A stretch of DNA of 10,150 bases from Spirochaetia bacterium (GTDB lineage Bacteria > Spirochaetota > Spirochaetia > Treponematales > Breznakiellaceae), in NCBI GenBank assembly GCA_025997715.1, contig BNUY01000117.1, positions 1 through 10,150 on the forward strand. Direction: 5' to 3'. Below, piece by piece: positions 5,981 to 10,150 of the stretch (the stretch's first letter is position 1; the number at the start of each line of letters is the position of its first letter). Below the pieces are notes generated by a model that made no database searches, was not told the DNA's origin, and saw nothing but the letters and a program-made list of their open reading frames with translations. The translations under genes and the position numbers were made by a program.

Positions 5981-6484
5981 ATGATCCATATCTATTCAGG
6001 GGATGGTAAAGGAAAAACCACCGCCGCAATGGGGCTTGCTATACGGGCGGCGGGCCGGGGAAAAAAGGTAGTAATTGTACAGTTTATGAAAGGCCAGGAC
6101 ACCGGGGAACTCCGCAGCCTGGATCGCATACCGGGGATCACCGTATTGCGATATAAACAGAATTACGGCTTTTTCCATACCGCCGATGAAGAAAAGCGTT
6201 TAAAGATGATTGCCGCTAATAACAGTAATCTTAAAGAAGCGCTGGCCATCCCCGGTGATCTCCTTGTCCTTGATGAAGTGTTCTCCGCCTATGCCCTTGG
6301 GGCGGTGGACAGAGGGATGATTGACGATCTTGTTTTGGGTAAACAGGACAAACCTGAGCTGGTGCTTACCGGCCGTGAACCGCCGCAGCACATAATTGAT
6401 GCGGCGGATTATGTTTCGGAGATACGAAAGGTCAAACATCCCTATGATCAGGGGGTGAATGCCCGGGAAGGGATTGAGTATTAA
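5981..6484 (+). CDS. cobO: Cob(I)alamin adenosyltransferase, CobA/CobO/BtuR type
   Basis: This 167-residue cytoplasmic enzyme transfers the adenosyl group of ATP to the cobalt of corrinoids, making adenosylcobalamin. The N-terminus MIHIYSGDGKGKTTAAMGLA has the P-loop GDGKGKTT at residues 7-14. VLDEVFSAY (Walker-B-like), LTGREPP and the C-terminal VKHPYDQGVNAREGIEY are all hallmarks of the CobA/CobO/BtuR family, as opposed to the unrelated PduO and EutT types. Length is slightly below the usual 170-200, since the N-terminal extension of some members is missing. No other B12 gene is in the window, so it may serve salvage as well as synthesis. thyX follows after 54 bases on the same strand. Confidence 0.93.
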   Translation: MIHIYSGDGKGKTTAAMGLAIRAAGRGKKVVIVQFMKGQDTGELRSLDRIPGITVLRYKQNYGFFHTADEEKRLKMIAANNSNLKEALAIPGDLLVLDEVFSAYALGAVDRGMIDDLVLGKQDKPELVLTGREPPQHIIDAADYVSEIRKVKHPYDQGVNAREGIEY

Positions 6485-6528
6485 ACCCCCTTTCTTTATC
6501 GCCCCATTTCCCACTATACTCAGTTTTA

Positions 6529-6538
6529 GGAGGGCGTT
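6529..6538 (+). promoter_or_regulatory. Ribosome-binding site of thyX
   Basis: AGGAGGGCGT ends directly before the ATG at 6539 and copies the element before the preceding gene. TATACT at 6515-6520 could be a -10 box, but no good -35 box stands at the right distance, so separate transcription of thyX is uncertain. Confidence 0.6.
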
Positions 6539-7372
6539 ATGGCGCATTGCATAGTTCCGGAAGCGGAAGCTATTTTAGATACGGAATTCCCCGTTCTGGA
6601 CAAGGGCTTTATCCGCCTGGTGGACTATCTGGGGGGAGACGAGCGGGTGGTGCAAAGCGCCCGGGTGAGCTACGGCGAGGGGACCAAAAGTTACCGGGAG
6701 GATGCGGGGCTCATCGACTACCTGCTGCGGAACCGGCATACCAGCCCCTTTGAGCAGATTTCCCTTACCTTCCATGTAAAGATGCCCATTTTTATTGCCC
6801 GGCAGTGGATACGCCACCGGATGGCCCGGCTCAACGAGATTTCCGGCCGTTATTCGGTGATGAAGGACGATTTTTACGTCCCCGCTCCGGGGGATGTGGC
6901 CCTCCAGAGCACGGACAACAAGCAGGGCCGTTCCGATAAGGCCCTGGAAAGCGCGGAAGTGGAAAAGGTACGTTCCTTCCTGGCTGCGGGGCAGAAACAC
7001 GCCTACGGGGAGTACACAACGCTGATCGATCAGGGCATTGCCCGGGAATTGTCACGGATCAACCTGCCCCTGTCCTTGTATACCGAAATTTACTGGAATA
7101 TTGACCTCCATAACCTGTTCCACTTCCTGGAACTGCGGCTGGGGGCTCATGCGCAGAAGGAAATCCGTCTGTATGCGCAGACGCTGCTGGAAATCACCAA
7201 AAAAGTGGTCCCCCGGTGCTGTGAATCCTTTGAGCGGCATCTTTTGGGCGGGGTAAGCTTCTCCAAAGAGGAATTGGCGGAACTAAACAAGCGGCTTGGA
7301 GGTGGAGGGGAATCTACCCTGAGCGGTAAGGCCCTGGAACGGTTTGAGGAAAAACTTCGCAGCGGGAAATAG
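6539..7372 (+). CDS. thyX: Flavin-dependent thymidylate synthase
   Basis: This 277-residue enzyme makes dTMP from dUMP using methylene-tetrahydrofolate as carbon donor and FAD/NADPH as reductant. It is a homotetramer in known cases. The ThyX signature RHR-x7-S is present as RHRMARLNEIS at residues 92-102, within IARQWIRHRMARLNEISGRYS. Other family features are RNRHTSPFEQISLTFHVKMP upstream and the substrate-binding LPLSLYTEIYWNIDLHNLFHFLELRL. Residues after about 245 (LGGGGESTLSGKALERFEEKL) form a flexible C-terminal extension of unknown use. ThyX replaces the unrelated ThyA in many bacteria; whether ThyA is absent here cannot be judged from the window. Transcription probably continues from the adenosyltransferase gene, although a functional link is not obvious. 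Confidence 0.96.
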   Translation: MAHCIVPEAEAILDTEFPVLDKGFIRLVDYLGGDERVVQSARVSYGEGTKSYREDAGLIDYLLRNRHTSPFEQISLTFHVKMPIFIARQWIRHRMARLNEISGRYSVMKDDFYVPAPGDVALQSTDNKQGRSDKALESAEVEKVRSFLAAGQKHAYGEYTTLIDQGIARELSRINLPLSLYTEIYWNIDLHNLFHFLELRLGAHAQKEIRLYAQTLLEITKKVVPRCCESFERHLLGGVSFSKEELAELNKRLGGGGESTLSGKALERFEEKLRSGK

Positions 7373-7389
7373 CACTTGGATAAGAAAAA

Positions 7390-7482
7390 AACCGCAAAGG
7401 CGCCGAAGGCGACAAAGGAAGGAAAAGATACGAAACAAGATATTCCTTTCTCCCCTTCGTCGACTTTGTCGACTTTGCGGTT
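7390..7482. repeat. Long imperfect hairpin repeat (CGCAAAG-type) between thyX and the nucleotidyltransferase gene
   Basis: Left arm 7390-7418 pairs with right arm 7454-7482: of 29 positions, 24 are Watson-Crick, one is G-T and four are mismatches, around a 35-base loop. The outer ten pairs (AACCGCAAAG with CTTTGCGGTT) are perfect. Within the right arm TCGACTTTG is repeated in tandem at 7460-7468 and 7469-7477. It resembles the dispersed 'CGCAAAG' intergenic palindromes known from many bacterial genomes. The stem is not followed directly by a T tract, so it is a poor classical terminator. Confidence 0.75.
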
Positions 7483-7527
7483 AAAAATTCTTCATATTTT
7501 TTAATCTAATTAAGAGAGGGTTTTTGA

Positions 7528-8463
7528 ATGAAAGGACCGATTTTAGTGGTATTGGCCGCCGGCATGGGCAGCCGTTACGGCGGGCTTAAACAGATGGATC
7601 GGATTGGCAAAAGCGGAGAAGTACTGCTTGACTATTCGGTGTTTGACGCCAAGCGGGCGGGTTTCACCAAGATTGTGTTTATTATCCGTCACGATATCGA
7701 AAAGGATTTTCGGGAACTGGTACTGAGCAGGATCAAGGGCCACATCGAATGTGAGCTGGCTTTCCAGGAATTGGACAGCATCATCCCGGCGGATGTTTTT
7801 GCGGAAAGCCGGAAGATTGGCCGGACCAAGCCCTGGGGAACCGCCCATGCCCTGCTCTGCGCCCGGGACAAGATCGACGCCCCCTTCACGGTGCTTAACG
7901 CGGATGATTTTTACGGCCGGGAAGCCTTTGCGGTGATGGGCAAATATCTCTCTGATCCTGCCATATCCGATGGTGCGATTATTGACGGAGCCATCGTACC
8001 CTTCCGGCTGGAGAAAACCCTCAGCCCCCAGGGCACGGTTACCCGCGGGGTTTGCGAGGTGCGCCAGGGGTATCTTTCATCGGTGGATGAACTCAAGGCC
8101 ATCGAAAAAAAGAACGGCGCAATCTTCAACACCGGTTCCGATGGGGTGCGGCAGGACCTTAGCGCGGACACCCCGGTGTCTATGAACTTCTGGGGTTTCC
8201 CGGTAAGCATTTTCCCCAAACTACAAAACTACTTTGACGATTTTCTCAAAACCGCGAATTCGGACCCCAAAAGCGAATGTTACCTTCCGATGGCGGCGGA
8301 CTGGTTCATCAAAAAGGGCTTCCTCAAAATCAGGGTCCTGCCGGCGGATTCCGAATGGTTCGGGGTTACCTACAAGGAAGACCGGGAGACCGCCGTGAAC
8401 CGCATAGCGGAACTGGTTGCCCAGGGGGTGTATCCCGCCTCATTGTGGGGGGCCGCACAGTGA
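7528..8463 (+). CDS. Nucleotidyltransferase (sugar-phosphate NTP-transferase fold)
   Basis: This 311-residue protein belongs to the NTP-transferase superfamily, which joins an NTP to a phosphorylated sugar or alcohol to form an activated nucleotide derivative. The nucleotide-binding loop is LAAGMGSRYGGLKQ at 9-22, and the metal-binding Asp pair sits in VLNADDFYG at 122-130 (Asp126, Asp127). The near-terminal WFGVTYKED motif recurs in close relatives that are annotated only as 'nucleotidyltransferase'. The substrate cannot be told from sequence; hexose-1-phosphate uridylyl-, guanylyl- or choline-type activity are all possible. GAGAGGG seven bases before ATG 7528 supports the start. It stands alone, with structured repeats on both sides, so its pathway is not given by its neighbours. 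Confidence 0.88.
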   Translation: MKGPILVVLAAGMGSRYGGLKQMDRIGKSGEVLLDYSVFDAKRAGFTKIVFIIRHDIEKDFRELVLSRIKGHIECELAFQELDSIIPADVFAESRKIGRTKPWGTAHALLCARDKIDAPFTVLNADDFYGREAFAVMGKYLSDPAISDGAIIDGAIVPFRLEKTLSPQGTVTRGVCEVRQGYLSSVDELKAIEKKNGAIFNTGSDGVRQDLSADTPVSMNFWGFPVSIFPKLQNYFDDFLKTANSDPKSECYLPMAADWFIKKGFLKIRVLPADSEWFGVTYKEDRETAVNRIAELVAQGVYPASLWGAAQ

Positions 8464-8499
8464 TGGTGTGTGTATCCACGCGCAACAATGATGGCGGAG

Positions 8500-8649
8500 C
8501 GGACGGAGAGGGGCGTGACGTGCCGAACGCATTTGGGCCTCCCTGCGGAGGGAGACCGATCAGACCAAAGGTCTGCGGCCCCCTGGGGCCGGGCTCCCGT
8601 AGCAGACTCCCCCAACAGCGTGAGAGCGCGGCATGCCCCTCTCCGTCCG
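8500..8649. repeat. 150-bp GC-rich multi-hairpin element with 15-bp perfect terminal inverted repeats
   Basis: CGGACGGAGAGGGGC at 8500-8514 is the exact reverse complement of GCCCCTCTCCGTCCG at 8635-8649. The 120 bases enclosed contain three more perfect small hairpins in a row: CTCCCT/AGGGAG (8539-8544 with 8549-8554), CAGACC/GGTCTG (8561-8566 with 8570-8575) and GGCCCC/GGGGCC (8577-8582 with 8585-8590, the innermost pair probably open). TGCCG at 8521 can pair with CGGCA at 8629-8633 to lengthen the outer stem past a bulge. Reading frames cross it but resemble no protein. It lies between convergent genes. It may be a MITE-like or REP-like mobile palindrome or a structured RNA; it lacks a T tract for a simple terminator. 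Confidence 0.75.
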
Positions 8650-8667
8650 GCTGTGTCAGCAGCAACC

Positions 8668-9726
8668 CTACCGCAGCTTTTTCCTCAGCTTCCGCCGGTT
8701 TTTTCGCGCTTCCTCCCGTTCCTGCGCCGTAAAGCCGCTTGGTGTATCCGGAACATCCGGGTAGACCCGCACAGCTTCGCTGTTAGGTAGTTTTCGGGCG
8801 ATGAAAAACCATGCCACGGCGATAAGTACCATGCAGAAGGAAAAAACCTGCCCGGTGGAGAAACACAATGCCGGATGGGCCTGGGCGGGGGAGAGCGTCG
8901 TGGGAATAAGCTGGATGCGGTAGCCCAAATCGGAATCGGGCTCCCGGAAGTATTCGATGAAAAAACGGATGATGCCGTAGCCCCCCAGATAGAGGCTGAG
9001 CAGGAAGCCCTTAAAAGGTTTGCGGTTCCGCCAAAGCCAGATGATGAGCCAGAGTACTAGCCCCTCAAAAAGGGCCTCGAAAAGCTGGGACGGATAGCGG
9101 GGCAGATTCAGCATGGCGGCGGCACTGGGAATGGCGATGCCCGTCTGTTCCGCAGCTTCCCGGACCCAGGGCTCCCGGGCGGAAAGAAGCTCGGCGTGGG
9201 GGAAGACTATTCCCAGGGGACCCGTGGTTACCCGTCCGTAGAGTTCGGCGTTGATGAAGTTTCCCAGACGGCCGAAGGTATAACCCAGGGGGACGCTGGC
9301 GGCGAGCATATCACCGGTTTCCCGGCAGTCGAACCGTTTTATCCCCGAATAGGTAAAAAGTGCCAGGAGGCAGCCAATGACACCCCCGTGGTAACTCATA
9401 CCCTGGAGACCGGTGAAGCGGCCGTTTTGGAAAGGCCAGAACACCAGCCAGGGTTGACGGCGGTAAATGTCACGGGTTTCGTAGATGATGGTGGAGAAGA
9501 CCCGGGCGCCTACCAGCAGGCCAAGGATGCCCCAGAAGAAAAGCCCCGACAGATCGTCTTCGCTCATGGGGAAATGCCGTTCATTCACCTGTTTACGGTA
9601 GAGCAGGAACGCAATACCAAAGGCGATGATATACATAAGCCCGTACCAACGGAAGGGAAGGCCGGGAATTATCTCCGGTTTTAGCCATGGAGGGAATTGC
9701 ACCGCAAGGAAGTTAAGGGTTTCCAT
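8668..9726 (-). CDS. lgt: Prolipoprotein diacylglyceryl transferase
   Basis: This 352-residue integral inner-membrane enzyme transfers diacylglycerol from phosphatidylglycerol to the lipobox cysteine of prolipoproteins, the first step of lipoprotein maturation. FRWYGLMYIIAF at 25-36 begins the first membrane segment. YHGG at 112-115 holds the conserved His, and the Lgt signature GRLGNFINAELYG stands at 152-164. RYPSQLFEALFEG (210-222) and the membrane segment near 290-310 are also typical. Several hydrophobic segments lie between. The last 40 or so residues form a charged, basic cytoplasmic tail (EREEARKNRRKLRKKLR), longer than in E. coli Lgt. The start at 9726 follows from the family N-terminus; a weak AGGGT lies about eight bases upstream. 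The 3' end is 18 bases from the structured element. Confidence 0.95.
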   Translation of the reverse strand: METLNFLAVQFPPWLKPEIIPGLPFRWYGLMYIIAFGIAFLLYRKQVNERHFPMSEDDLSGLFFWGILGLLVGARVFSTIIYETRDIYRRQPWLVFWPFQNGRFTGLQGMSYHGGVIGCLLALFTYSGIKRFDCRETGDMLAASVPLGYTFGRLGNFINAELYGRVTTGPLGIVFPHAELLSAREPWVREAAEQTGIAIPSAAAMLNLPRYPSQLFEALFEGLVLWLIIWLWRNRKPFKGFLLSLYLGGYGIIRFFIEYFREPDSDLGYRIQLIPTTLSPAQAHPALCFSTGQVFSFCMVLIAVAWFFIARKLPNSEAVRVYPDVPDTPSGFTAQEREEARKNRRKLRKKLR

Positions 9727-9771
9727 TTAGCTTACCCTAGTATGTTATGGGGAAATAGTCAACAATACCCT

Positions 9772-10150
9772 ATGCGCCTCTCTGATCTGGTGATTATCCT
9801 CTGCCGCCCCTCGGAGCCGGGGAATGTGGGCGCCGTATGCCGGGCCATGAAAAACATGGGCCTTACCCGGCTGCGTCTGGTCGCTCCCCGGCCGGGCGAA
9901 GCAATGGAGCCCTGGAATGACGCCGTGCTGCGGGCCCGGTCAGTCCACGCGGAACAGGTTTGGGATGAAGCGGAAACCTTCGACACCCTGGCCGCCGCCA
10001 TAGCGGACTGCGTCCTGGTCATCGGGACCACCCGCCGCCGCGGTCACCACCGGAAAGCCATTACCATGACCCCCGAAGAGAGCGCCGCTTTTTTGCAAAG
10101 CCACCGCGGCCCCGCAGCCCTGGTTTTCGGCAACGAGCGTACCGGCCTTG
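9772..10150 (+). CDS. SpoU-family (TrmJ/TrmH-like) RNA 2'-O-ribose methyltransferase, N-terminal part (runs off window)
   Basis: The first 126 codons of a SPOUT-class RNA methyltransferase are visible. It uses S-adenosylmethionine to methylate the 2'-OH of a tRNA or rRNA nucleotide. The start MRLSDLVIILCRPSEPGNVGAVCRAMKNMGL contains SpoU motif 1 (the N-x-G-x-x-x-R-A-M-K-N-M-G pattern). VIGTTRRRGHHRKA then follows, and the window ends in motif 2, LVFGNERTGL. The order and spacing fit the TrmJ-like branch (tRNA position 32), but TrmH/TrmL relatives cannot be excluded without the C-terminus. ATG at 9772 matches the family N-terminus but has no ribosome-binding site; an in-frame ATG at 9742 would add ten residues and also lacks one. 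It diverges from lgt across 45 bases. Confidence 0.9.
   Translation, partial: MRLSDLVIILCRPSEPGNVGAVCRAMKNMGLTRLRLVAPRPGEAMEPWNDAVLRARSVHAEQVWDEAETFDTLAAAIADCVLVIGTTRRRGHHRKAITMTPEESAAFLQSHRGPAALVFGNERTGL

Noticed and set aside
7390..7482. Rho-independent terminator after thyX
   Set aside because: The stem has a 35-base loop and is followed by AAAAATTCTTC rather than by a T run; the repeat interpretation fits better.
8277..8790. Open frames crossing the nucleotidyltransferase end and the structured element
   Set aside because: Their products are low-complexity, Pro/Arg/Gly-rich and resemble nothing. They overlap a well-supported gene and palindromic DNA that explains their composition.
9196..9684. 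A 162-codon + strand open frame
   Set aside because: It is antisense to lgt, which carries the full family signature; there is no ribosome-binding site or domain.

Overview
The window is a GC-rich (about 55% by eye), gene-dense bacterial chromosome segment carrying mostly housekeeping and metal/cofactor genes. Gene content and protein style (short ACT-type SerA, ThyX instead of ThyA, FeoA-FeoB plus a small Cys-rich FeoB partner, an EFR1-type ferredoxin, Lgt with a basic C-terminal tail) suggest an anaerobic bacterium, possibly a Treponema-like spirochaete. That assignment is inference; only a 16S or genome-wide comparison would settle it.

Layout, left to right. (1) Positions 1-1755 hold the 3' end of serC and the complete serA on the + strand, two consecutive steps of phosphorylated serine biosynthesis. 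(2) Positions 1739-2364 form a small AT-rich island: a minus-strand XRE-type regulator whose 3' end overlaps serA, and a divergent 60-codon gene behind a consensus-like promoter framed by a perfect 9-bp inverted repeat. (3) Positions 2424-3200 encode a flavodoxin/2x[4Fe-4S] protein (EFR1 type). (4) Positions 3243-5864 are a minus-strand ferrous-iron uptake operon, feoA-feoB-FeoB-associated protein, with overlapping reading frames at both junctions. FeoB carries an in-frame triple 18-bp repeat and feoA carries an A9 tract. (5) Positions 5981-7372 encode a cob(I)alamin adenosyltransferase and ThyX on the + strand, both behind the same AGGAGGGCGT ribosome-binding block. (6) Positions 7528-8463 encode a sugar-phosphate-type nucleotidyltransferase, preceded by a long imperfect hairpin repeat and followed by a 150-bp multi-hairpin element. 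(7) Positions 8668-9726 encode Lgt (minus strand). It is divergent from a SpoU/TrmJ-family RNA methyltransferase that runs off the right end.

No gap without a gene exceeds 300 bases; the longest is 8464-8667. There is no rRNA, tRNA, CRISPR array, transposase or prophage block. The ordinary genes are well supported. The points most worth a second look are the regulator/microprotein pair with its operator-like DNA, the 150-bp structured element, the hairpin repeat at 7390-7482, and the two unstable-looking tracts in the feo operon. None of these proves a new system from sequence alone.
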